From positions 1 through 64,000 of the forward strand of contig NZ_JAGGOI010000038.1 in NCBI RefSeq assembly GCF_018614585.1: a DNA stretch of 64,000 bases, given 5' to 3'. Below are positions 1-7,255 of the stretch, piece by piece. The notes under the pieces are model-generated. The model was given only the letters and a program-made list of their open reading frames with translations, was not told the origin of the DNA and searched no databases. This DNA comes from Streptomyces sp. ISL-1 (GTDB lineage Bacteria > Actinomycetota > Actinomycetes > Streptomycetales > Streptomycetaceae). The translations under genes were made by a program, and so were the position numbers. Each line of letters begins with the position of its first letter. Position 1 is the first letter of the stretch.

Positions 1-131
1 AGGCCGACATCCGCGCGTGGGGCAAGGACTGGAACGAGGACCCCAAGCCGTTCATCTGGACCAAAACAGCCGAGGAGATCCTCGACTCCCTCGCCCGTTT
101 CTGCCGACGGATCTCTGGCGCAGGACACTAG
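1..131 (+). CDS. IS630-family transposase, C-terminal end (partial)
   Basis: Only the last 42 codons are in the window, read from base 3 to the TAG at 129-131. The peptide contains WNEDPKPFIWTKTAEEIL followed by SLARFC, the usual C-terminal tail of IS630-type DDE transposases of actinomycetes, which cut and paste DNA at TA dinucleotides. The 5' part and the left end of the element lie outside the window, so it cannot be said whether the element is intact. No clear terminal inverted repeat was identified just after the stop. The family call rests on the remembered tail motif. Confidence 0.75.
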   Translation, partial: ADIRAWGKDWNEDPKPFIWTKTAEEILDSLARFCRRISGAGH

Positions 132-379
132 CTAGGGGGACCGCGGGTCGGTGGCCTGTGTCCCACCCGCATCGCGCCGGCTGACGACTGACTCTGCGGC
201 GGCGAGGGCGAGGTGCCACGGGTACGCGCCTGGGAGTCGCCCCCACGGCCGCCTACGCCGGGCAGGCGCGCCCAGCGGCGGCCGCGTACCGCGCTTGGGG
301 GTCGCCCCCACGGGCCCGTGCCCGCGCCTGGAAGCGCCCCGCCTCGGCGCCCCGCAGCCGACCGCGCCCCGCCCCCACC
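132..379. other. GC-rich intergenic stretch with a short imperfect direct repeat
   Basis: No convincing gene. A roughly 25-bp motif around TGGGAGTCGCCCCCACGG (about 224-253) recurs as TTGGGGGTCGCCCCCACGG (about 288-317). The stretch lies between the transposase end and a minus-strand gene ending at 380, so it probably holds the right end of the IS plus a transcript terminator. Neither was resolved. Confidence 0.35.
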
Positions 380-556
380 TCACTCCCGCGGCGGCGTCTC
401 CGGTGCGCGGATCGTGACTTTGCCCGACGCGAGGTCTATCGGGCCGTGGCCCGGGTCGTTGTCGCCGACGTCGGCCCTCGTCAGGGCCAGGCGGTTGCGT
501 TCCTCGTCGGTGTGTTTGCGGCCCGGCGCGAAGAACTCCTCGAAGACGTTGAACAC
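380..556 (-). CDS. DUF6191-type small protein (58 aa)
   Basis: A short minus-strand gene with a GTG start at 556 and TGA at 380. An AAGGAGG ribosome site lies about 12 bases upstream. The protein begins MFNVFEEFFAPGRKHTDEER and continues with RADVGDNDPGHGPIDLASGKV, the pattern I associate with the short actinobacterial DUF6191 proteins. No catalytic motif is visible and the function is unknown. It lies 37 bp downstream of the sugar dehydrogenase on the same strand and could be cotranscribed with it. Family naming is from memory; that it is a real gene is supported by the ribosome site and codon use. Confidence 0.7.
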   Translation of the reverse strand: MFNVFEEFFAPGRKHTDEERNRLALTRADVGDNDPGHGPIDLASGKVTIRAPETPPRE

Positions 557-593
557 AAGCCGTACACCCCTCCTTGAGGCGCTCCTTCAGGCC

Positions 594-1757
594 TTACTTC
601 ACCTCCAGCTGGAGGATCTTGTCGTCCCCCGGCTGGGGTGATCCCCGCCTGTCCGTCTCGCTCGTGACGAGCCAGACCTTGGCTCCGCCCACCGACAGGA
701 CCGTGCGCAGGCGGCCGTGCTTCCCCTTCAGGAACGACTGTGGCTCCGCCGAGGGTTCCGCCCCCGCCAGTGGGATTCGCCAGAGCCGCTCGCCCTTCAG
801 CGACGCCATCCAGATCGAGCCCGACGCGTACGCGATGCCACTGGGCGAGGCATCGTCCGTCCGCCACTGGGCCACCGGGTCGACGAAGCCGGACCCGCCG
901 CCCTTGCCCTCCACATCCGGCCAGCCGTAGTTCTTCCCCGGCTCGATCAGATTGAGCTCGTCCCAGGTCGTCTGGCCGAACTCGGCCGCCCACAGGCGCT
1001 TGTCGGAGTCCCAGGCGAGCCCCTGCACATTGCGGTGGCCCCATGAGTAGACGACGGAGTCGGCGTCCGGATTGCCGTGCACCGGCTGCCCGTCCGGGGT
1101 CATCCGCAGGATCTTGCCGCCCAGCGACTTCCTGTCCTGCGCGAGTCCCGTCTCACCCGTCTCGCCCGTGCCTGCGTAGAGCATCTTGTCCGGACCGAAC
1201 GCGATCCGCCCGCCGTTGTGGACGATGCCCTTGGGGATGCCCCTCAACACCGTGTCCGGCGCCCCCAGTTGCTGGGCCGCCGGCTTCCGCTCGTCGTACA
1301 GCATGCGGGCGATGCGGTTGTCCGACTCGGTGGTGAAGTACGCGTACACCTGATGGTCCGAGGCGAACGAGGGGGAGACCGCCAGGCCCAGCAGACCGCC
1401 CTCGCCGCCCGGGGAGACCCCCGGCACCGAGCCGATCACGGTCTGCTTGCCGCTCTCCCCGTCGACCCGGCTGACAGTCCCCTCGTCGCGCGAGGCGATC
1501 AGCAGATCGCCGTCGGGCAGCGCGGCGACGCCCCACGGCGACTTCAGGTCCTGTGTCAGCGTGGACACCACCTTCACCGAGCCCTTGGCGGGCGGGCCCG
1601 TCGGACTCGGCGACCCTCCCGACGCATCGGAGGGGGCCGATGTGGCCGACGTCGGCCCCTTCGGGCCGCCCCGTCCTTTGTCGTCACCGGATGAGCACCC
1701 GGCCGCGAGCAGAAGCACGGCAGCGGCCAACACGGCCGTCACAGCAGGACGTTGCAC
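594..1757 (-). CDS. PQQ-type sugar dehydrogenase lipoprotein (glucose/sorbosone dehydrogenase family)
   Basis: Predicted membrane-anchored, extracytoplasmic beta-propeller dehydrogenase of 387 aa. The GTG start at 1757 follows a GAAGGGA site and leads straight into a lipoprotein signal with lipobox LLLAAGC. A 38-residue longer reading exists but lacks these signals. The mature part has the family order: SPWGVAALPDGDLLIASRD near the start, GGEGGLLGLA, HNGGRI with the expected catalytic His, SWGHRNVQGLAWD, and FGQTTWDELNLIEPGKNYGW. Such enzymes oxidise aldoses or sorbosone with PQQ or a related quinone; the substrate here is unknown. The linker after the lipobox is rich in Gly, Ser and Pro. It may form a unit with the aldo/keto reductase 114 bp upstream. 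Confidence 0.88.
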   Translation of the reverse strand: MQRPAVTAVLAAAVLLLAAGCSSGDDKGRGGPKGPTSATSAPSDASGGSPSPTGPPAKGSVKVVSTLTQDLKSPWGVAALPDGDLLIASRDEGTVSRVDGESGKQTVIGSVPGVSPGGEGGLLGLAVSPSFASDHQVYAYFTTESDNRIARMLYDERKPAAQQLGAPDTVLRGIPKGIVHNGGRIAFGPDKMLYAGTGETGETGLAQDRKSLGGKILRMTPDGQPVHGNPDADSVVYSWGHRNVQGLAWDSDKRLWAAEFGQTTWDELNLIEPGKNYGWPDVEGKGGGSGFVDPVAQWRTDDASPSGIAYASGSIWMASLKGERLWRIPLAGAEPSAEPQSFLKGKHGRLRTVLSVGGAKVWLVTSETDRRGSPQPGDDKILQLEVK

Positions 1758-1871
1758 AGTTTTGATCCCTTCGACGGCTGCTAGAACTGCCTGACTACTG
1801 TTCTTACACCGCAGCCGCCCGCCAGGTTCCCGATCTTCCGGCATGAGCCGAAAGAACCGGCGACAGCTCAC

Positions 1872-2864
1872 TCAGTCCCAGGATCCCCGCGCCGGCGGGA
1901 GTCCTGCCACTTCCACCAGATCCCGCCCCGTCAGCTCAAGGTCCGCCGCCTCCGCGTTCTGCACTGCCCACTCCTGCCGCTTCGCCCCCGGTACGGCCAC
2001 CACATTCCGCCCCCGCCCGAGCACCCACGCCAGCGCGACCTGGGCCGCAGACGCGCCATGCCGTTCCGCGATCCGCCGCAGCCCCGCCACCACCGGCTGG
2101 TTCGCCGCCATCATCTCGGCCGTGAACCGCGGATGGCGTGCCCGCACGTCGTCAGGCTCGAAGCCCTGCCCCGGCGTGAGCGTCCCCGCCAGAAAACCGT
2201 TCCCCAGCGGCATCGCCGCCAGGAACCCCACACCCCGCGCCTCGCACCACGGAAGCAGCCGCTCCAGCGCGTCCGGCGACCACACCGAAAGCTCCGCCTG
2301 CACCGCGCTCACCGGGAACACCTGCTGCACCCGCGCCAGCTGCCGGATCGTTCCGTCGTGCAGATGCGCCCCGGAGCGCCGGGACGCGCGCGCCCCCACC
2401 GCGCACATGCCGAGCGCCCGTACCTTCCCCGCGCTCACCAGCTCCGCCATCGCGCCCCAGGTCTCCTCGACCGGAACCTCCGGATCCGCCCGGTGCAACT
2501 GATAGAGATCGATCACGTCGGTCTGCAGCCGACGCAGCGAGGCGTCGCAGGCCCGCTTCACGTATCCCGGCCGCCCATTCGCGACCACATGCTGATCGCC
2601 GACGAGCAGCCCGACCTTCGTCGATACGAACGCGTCGCCGCGCCGCTCCTTCAGCACCCGCCCGATCAGCAGCTCATTGGTGAAGGGCCCGTACATGTCG
2701 GCCGTGTCCAGCAGACTGCAGCCTGCGTCCAGGGCGGCGTGCACCGTGCGCAGTGATCGCTCACCGCGCTGCTGGGAGCTGCTGTACGCCCAGCTCATGG
2801 GCATACAGCCGAGCCCGATCGCGCCCACTTCGAGGGCCGCCGCACCGATTGTCCTGCGCTCCAA
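1872..2864 (-). CDS. Aldo/keto reductase
   Basis: A 330-residue NADPH-dependent oxidoreductase of the AKR fold, close to the usual family length. The start is TTG at 2864, behind a GGGAGGGG site. The catalytic tetrad is visible: Asp and Tyr in LLDTADMYG, Lys in FVSTKVGL and His in YQLHRADP. The substrate cannot be told from sequence. It is on the minus strand, divergent from the hydroxyacid dehydrogenase with only 75 bp between, so the promoters probably overlap. Confidence 0.9.
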   Translation of the reverse strand: MERRTIGAAALEVGAIGLGCMPMSWAYSSSQQRGERSLRTVHAALDAGCSLLDTADMYGPFTNELLIGRVLKERRGDAFVSTKVGLLVGDQHVVANGRPGYVKRACDASLRRLQTDVIDLYQLHRADPEVPVEETWGAMAELVSAGKVRALGMCAVGARASRRSGAHLHDGTIRQLARVQQVFPVSAVQAELSVWSPDALERLLPWCEARGVGFLAAMPLGNGFLAGTLTPGQGFEPDDVRARHPRFTAEMMAANQPVVAGLRRIAERHGASAAQVALAWVLGRGRNVVAVPGAKRQEWAVQNAEAADLELTGRDLVEVAGLPPARGSWD

Positions 2865-2939
2865 CTGCCCGTACCCCTCCCTTGGCCGCTCACCAAACTA
2901 GCCAATGCGGAGCGCGGCCCTTCGCATAGCCTCCTGACC

Positions 2940-3893
2940 ATGACTGCAGATGTGTGGCTCCCGATTCCGGCCGACGAGATCGAAGGGCTTCCCGACCCCT
3001 CGGACTCGGGCCTCAACTACCTTCTGTGGGACGGCGGTCCCGACTTTCCCGCCGACCCGGCCGACTGTGTCTTCTATGCCGTCCCTTACATGAAGGGCAT
3101 GGAGGTCGCGGTCCGCCCGCTGGCCGCGATGACGTCCGTACGCGTCGTCCAGACCCTCTCCGCGGGGATCGACCATGTGGAGCCGGGGCTCGACTCGCTG
3201 CCCGCCGGCGTGCGCCTGTGCAATGCCAGGGGAGTGCACGAAGCCTCCACCGCAGAGCTCGCCCTGGCTTTGATCCTCGCCTCCCTGCGGGGTGTCCCCG
3301 GCTTCGTGCACGGCCAGGACAAGGAGGAATGGCGGAGCGGCTTCTACCCGGCGCTCGCCGACAAATCGGTGCTCATCGTGGGATACGGATCGATCGGCGC
3401 CGCAATCGAGGACCGGCTCGCGCCGTTTGAATGTGCGCGGGTGGCGCGCGTCGCGCGCTCCGCCCGTGCTGCGGAGCGCGGTGAAGTGCGCGCACTCACC
3501 GATCTGCCCTCGCTGCTCCCGGACGCGGACGTCGTGATCTTGTCAGCCCCGCTCACCGAGCAGACGAAAGGCCTGGTCAACGCCAATTTCCTGGCCCGGA
3601 TGAAGGACGGCGCGCTGCTGGTGAACGTTGCCCGCGGTCAGGTCGTCGACACCGAAGCCCTGCTCGCAGAGGTGGAGAGCGGACGCATCACCGCCGCCCT
3701 CGATGTCACCGACCCGGAACCGCTGCCCCCGGGGCACCCTCTCTGGCACGCCCCCGGTGTCCTCATCAGCCCCCATGTGGGTGGCTCCACCTCGGCTTTC
3801 ATGCCGCGCGCCAAGCGGCTGCTGGCCGAACAGCTCACGCGTTTCGCGGCGGGCGAGCCGGTACACAACGTGGTGCTCACGACCGGGAAGTGA
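2940..3893 (+). CDS. D-isomer-specific 2-hydroxyacid dehydrogenase
   Basis: A 317-residue NAD(P)-dependent dehydrogenase interconverting a 2-hydroxy acid and its 2-keto acid. The Rossmann motif is GYGSIGAAIEDRL; the substrate-binding Arg is in VNVARGQVVD, Glu in TDPEPLPPGHPLW and the catalytic His in ISPHVGGST. The ATG at 2940 has no good ribosome site, but a TANNNT-type -10 (TAGCCT, 2927-2932) ends 7 bp before it, so the mRNA may be leaderless. The exact substrate (glyoxylate, hydroxypyruvate or another) is not known. Confidence 0.88.
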   Translation: MTADVWLPIPADEIEGLPDPSDSGLNYLLWDGGPDFPADPADCVFYAVPYMKGMEVAVRPLAAMTSVRVVQTLSAGIDHVEPGLDSLPAGVRLCNARGVHEASTAELALALILASLRGVPGFVHGQDKEEWRSGFYPALADKSVLIVGYGSIGAAIEDRLAPFECARVARVARSARAAERGEVRALTDLPSLLPDADVVILSAPLTEQTKGLVNANFLARMKDGALLVNVARGQVVDTEALLAEVESGRITAALDVTDPEPLPPGHPLWHAPGVLISPHVGGSTSAFMPRAKRLLAEQLTRFAAGEPVHNVVLTTGK

Positions 3894-3987
3894 ACCCTTC
3901 GCGCCCGCGCTTCGTGCACTCTATGAAGTCATTCGGTTGCGTCAAGTGCCGACAACGCTGCTGGTAGTCACGGAGCGTAGAGGTGCT

Positions 3988-6900
3988 ATGTCCCTGAGTG
4001 ACGAGACTGGTGTATCGTCCCGACCGGGGGGCTGCATCAGGCAAGGGGCGGTGCAGCAGCACGACCTGACTGCCGATCAGACTTCGAGGGGGGCGACGGG
4101 CGATGCACGGCCAATGCTCGAACCATCCGACGCGGCGGGGCTGCCGACGACGACCCTCGCACGCCGCGAAGCAAAGACCCGTTCCGGCGGCTGTCAAACC
4201 GACAGCTGCGCTCCCAGGGGCTGCCCCGTGAGCGCCCCCGGAGTGCTCCTGGCCCGGCAGGCGTTCTCCGGCGGTGCACCAGGGCTGCGTTCCCAGATCA
4301 TCCTCGCCGCCATCTGCTCCGGTTACGGCGTGGGCGCCGCCGTCGGCTGGGGTTCGCCCGAAGTCGCTCTGGTCATGGGCGACTTCGGGCTGAGCGCCGC
4401 CGCCCTGGTCGCGGCGATCTCCTGCTTCATCTACGCCCGCTCCAGGCACAGCCGCTTTCGGCCCGCCTGGATGCTGTTCGCGGTCTCCTCCGCGATGGCG
4501 TCGTGCGGCAACGCCATCTGGGGGTGGTACGAGGTCGTGCTGGACCGCGAGGTGCCGAGCCCCTCGGTCGCGGACCTGTTCTTCCTCTGCTTCGCGCCGC
4601 CCGCCATCGTGGGCCTCCTCGTCCTCGCCAAGCGCCCGGTTACCAGAGCGGGCTGGGTCTGCCTCGCGCTGGACGCCTGGCTGATCGGCGGCTCGCTCCT
4701 CACCCTCTCCTGGAGCATCGCGCTCGCCCACACCGCGCGTGTCCAGGGTGAGAGCGTGGCTCCCGCCGCCCTCGCCCTCGCGTATCCGCTGCTGGACATC
4801 GTGCTGGTCAGTCTGGTGCTCGCGCTGCACTTCCGGCGCTCGGCCACCAACCGCTCAGCCGTCAACACCGCCATCGCGGCCCTCGCCCTGACCGTCCTGT
4901 GCGACGCCCTGTTCACCTCGCCGCTGCTGCGCGAGAGCTACCGCTCGGGTCAGCTGCTGGACGCGGGCTGGTTCGCCGGTTCGCTGCTGCTCGCCTACGC
5001 CCCCTGGGGCGCACGCCGCACACCCGAGGCGGCCAGACTCCCGCGTGGCTCCCGCCACCCCAGCCGCCCCGTCGCCGGCTCGCTGGCCGCCCTCACCCCG
5101 TATCTCGCTGCCGCCGTCTGCACGCTCGGCATCCTCTACAACGTCATCGAGGGCCGCCGAGTGGACCGGGTAGTGGTCCTCACCGGCTGCACCGTCGTGC
5201 TCGCCCTGGTCGTCCGGCAGGGCATCATGCTCCTCGACAACATCGCCCTCACCCATGAGCTGGCGCAGAAGGAGAACCACTTCCGCTCGCTGGTGCAGGG
5301 GTCGAGCGACGTCATCATGATCGCCGCCCCCAGCGGGGTGCTGCGCTATGTCAGCCCCGCGGCCGCCGGTGTCTATGGACGCGACGCCGAGGAGCTCGTC
5401 GGCTCCGAGCTGGCCTGTCTGATCCACCCCGAGGACCTGCGCCGGGTGGTCCATGAGGTGCGACGGTTTCTGGCCGCTTCGCCGGCCGACGAGCCCACCA
5501 CGCGGATCGACTGCCGCTTCAGATCGGGCAGTGGCGACTGGCTCAATGTGGAGTCCACGGTCAACCGCCACCAGGGCGGTCTGCTGTTCAACAGCCGAGA
5601 TATCACCGAACGGGTCCGGCTGCAGGCGCAGTTGCAGCACAACGCCGAGCACGATCCGCTCACCGACCTGCCCAACCGCGCCCTGTTCACCGAACGCGTC
5701 CGCCAGGCCCTCACCGGCCGTCGAGCGGGCGACTCCGGCACCGCCGTGCTCTTCATCGACCTCGACGGCTTCAAGGGCGTCAACGACCGCCTCGGCCACC
5801 TGGCCGGCGACGAGCTGCTGATCCAGGCGGCCCGCCGCCTGCAGGAGTCGGTACGGTCCGGGGACACCGCGGCCCGCCTCGGCGGCGACGAGTTCGCGGC
5901 CCTCGTCGTCGGCGACGGCTCCCGCGACCAGTCCGCCCGCGAGTACCAGGTGCACGAGATCGCCGACCGGCTTCGCCTGACCCTCTCCCAGCCGTACCGC
6001 GTGGACGGCCGTGAAGTGCGGGTGGCCGCCTCCATCGGGGTGGCCTTCGCCGAGCCCGCGATCACCCCCACCGACCTGATGCGCAATGCCGACCTCGCCA
6101 TGTACCGCGCCAAGGCCGCGGGCAAGGACCGCGTCGAGCTGTACGCCCCGCAGATGCAGGCCGATGTGGTACGCCGCACCGAGCTGGCCGCCCGGCTCCG
6201 CAGCGCCCTGCGTGAGGGCGAGTTCGCGCTGCTCCACCAACCCGTGGTGAGCCTCGCCACGGGCCGTATTGCCGCCGTCGCCGCACAAGCGCGCTGGCGC
6301 TCCTCGCAGGGCATCATGTTCACCCCGGCCGAATTCCTGCGGGTCGCCGACACCGCGGAAACTCCGGAGGCCGCCCGCACCGCCGAGCTCGGTCGCTGGC
6401 TGCTCGAAGAGGCCGTGAAGCAGGCCGCCGAGCGCAGCAGGGTGGGCCACCGCGTGCCCGTATCGGTCCGGCTCTCGGCGGGCCGGCTGCTGGACAAGTC
6501 CCTGCCGCTCGGCTCCATCGAAGCCCTCCTCACCCGGCATGGACTGCCGTCGGGCGCGCTGGTCATCGAGCTCGCCGACAGCGATCCGCGGATCTCCTTC
6601 GACGATCTGGAGCAGCGTCTCGTCGCGCTGCGCAGACTCGGCGTACGGATCGCCCTGGACGGCTTCGGCAGCGGATACGCCGCGATCAACGCACTGCGCA
6701 GGCTCCCCGTGGACGTACTGAAACTGGACAGGGGTCTGGTCGAGGGCGTCGTCGAGTCCGCCCGGCTGCACAAGATCACCGCGGGGCTGCTGCGGATCGC
6801 CTGCGACCTCGGCATGCAGTCCGTGGCGGACGGCGTGGACGTGCCCGAGCAGGTGCTCGCGCTGCGCGCCATGGGGTGTACGCACGGCCAGGGCATGGCC

Positions 6901-7053
6901 TTCTCGGGGCCGCTCGACGAGTACCGGCTGCGCCGCGCCCTGGTCCGAGAGGAGTTCCCGGTGCCCGGCGGAATCGCCCTGCCCGTCCTGACGGGCGGCG
7001 TCCTACCTGCCCGCAATGGCTCAAATAATGAGACGCGCGTCCCACCCACTTGA
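3988..7053 (+). CDS. Membrane PAS-GGDEF-EAL protein (diguanylate cyclase with degenerate EAL domain)
   Basis: Predicted 1021-residue cyclic-di-GMP signalling protein. A Cys/Gly-rich leader of about 100 residues is followed by some nine membrane helices (about 110-400), a PAS domain beginning HFRSLVQGSSDVIMI, a GGDEF domain with intact GGDEF at about 632-636, and an EAL-fold domain. RSGD lies five residues before GGDEF, matching the RxxD inhibitory site. In the EAL half the signature reads AAQ before RW, DDFGTG is DGFGSG and VAEGVE is VADGVD, so phosphodiesterase activity is doubtful. The ATG at 3988 follows AGAGG; 4113 (ATG) or 4228 (GTG) are possible because early codons are atypical. Position beside ilvB matches the protein recalled as CdgC in S. 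coelicolor; the symbol is withheld. Confidence 0.88.
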   Translation: MSLSDETGVSSRPGGCIRQGAVQQHDLTADQTSRGATGDARPMLEPSDAAGLPTTTLARREAKTRSGGCQTDSCAPRGCPVSAPGVLLARQAFSGGAPGLRSQIILAAICSGYGVGAAVGWGSPEVALVMGDFGLSAAALVAAISCFIYARSRHSRFRPAWMLFAVSSAMASCGNAIWGWYEVVLDREVPSPSVADLFFLCFAPPAIVGLLVLAKRPVTRAGWVCLALDAWLIGGSLLTLSWSIALAHTARVQGESVAPAALALAYPLLDIVLVSLVLALHFRRSATNRSAVNTAIAALALTVLCDALFTSPLLRESYRSGQLLDAGWFAGSLLLAYAPWGARRTPEAARLPRGSRHPSRPVAGSLAALTPYLAAAVCTLGILYNVIEGRRVDRVVVLTGCTVVLALVVRQGIMLLDNIALTHELAQKENHFRSLVQGSSDVIMIAAPSGVLRYVSPAAAGVYGRDAEELVGSELACLIHPEDLRRVVHEVRRFLAASPADEPTTRIDCRFRSGSGDWLNVESTVNRHQGGLLFNSRDITERVRLQAQLQHNAEHDPLTDLPNRALFTERVRQALTGRRAGDSGTAVLFIDLDGFKGVNDRLGHLAGDELLIQAARRLQESVRSGDTAARLGGDEFAALVVGDGSRDQSAREYQVHEIADRLRLTLSQPYRVDGREVRVAASIGVAFAEPAITPTDLMRNADLAMYRAKAAGKDRVELYAPQMQADVVRRTELAARLRSALREGEFALLHQPVVSLATGRIAAVAAQARWRSSQGIMFTPAEFLRVADTAETPEAARTAELGRWLLEEAVKQAAERSRVGHRVPVSVRLSAGRLLDKSLPLGSIEALLTRHGLPSGALVIELADSDPRISFDDLEQRLVALRRLGVRIALDGFGSGYAAINALRRLPVDVLKLDRGLVEGVVESARLHKITAGLLRIACDLGMQSVADGVDVPEQVLALRAMGCTHGQGMAFSGPLDEYRLRRALVREEFPVPGGIALPVLTGGVLPARNGSNNETRVPPT

Positions 7054-7071
7054 CAGTCATAGCGCGCCGGG

Positions 7072-7166
7072 GGGAGGGTCAATGCCATGCGCACCCGAAT
7101 TCTCGTACTTGGAAAGCGCGTCGGCTGAGCAGGGCCGTCAAAGCCCCGCAGACCCTCCCGACGCGC
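7072..7166 (+). promoter_or_regulatory. ilvB leader RNA: mutually exclusive stems controlling leader peptide
   Basis: Two perfect 9-bp pairings are possible. GGGAGGGTC (7072-7080), the ribosome site of the leader peptide, pairs with GACCCTCCC (7151-7159). GCGCGTCGG (7116-7124), at the end of the leader ORF, pairs with CCGACGCGC (7158-7166). They share bases 7158-7159, so they compete. A terminator follows at once. Leader-peptide attenuation of ilv operons in actinobacteria is established; the exact switching order here is inferred. Confidence 0.7.
7087..7128 (+). CDS. ilvB operon leader peptide (13 aa)
   Basis: A short ORF, ATG at 7087 to TGA at 7126-7128, encoding MRTRILVLGKRVG. Four consecutive codons specify Ile-Leu-Val-Leu, the end products of the downstream operon, and a Val codon follows. 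A GGGGGGAGGGTC ribosome site precedes it. The peptide fits a sensor of charged branched-chain tRNAs: stalling at 7099-7110 would cover the left arm of the 7116-7166 stem. It is too short for ordinary gene callers. Confidence 0.8.
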   Translation: MRTRILVLGKRVG

Positions 7167-7167
7167 T

Positions 7168-7201
7168 CCCCTCGCCTGCCTCACGGCACGAGGGGTTTTT
7201 T
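7168..7201 (+). terminator. ilvB attenuator: intrinsic terminator
   Basis: CCCCTCG at 7168-7174 pairs with CGAGGGG, and inner TGCC pairs with GGCA across a TCAC loop. Six T residues follow (7196-7201). It lies about 55 bp upstream of ilvB and downstream of the leader peptide, as expected for a transcription attenuator. Confidence 0.85.
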
Positions 7202-7255
7202 GTTGCACCGGAACACCCCAAACCCTCGCAAAAACCCTTCAGCCTCGAGAAGAGA

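Noticed and set aside
3628..3987. N-terminal extension of the GGDEF-EAL gene into the hydroxyacid dehydrogenase
   Set aside because: Would overlap a certain gene for 270 bp and has Ser/Pro/Arg-rich shadow composition; the start at 3988 has a ribosome site.
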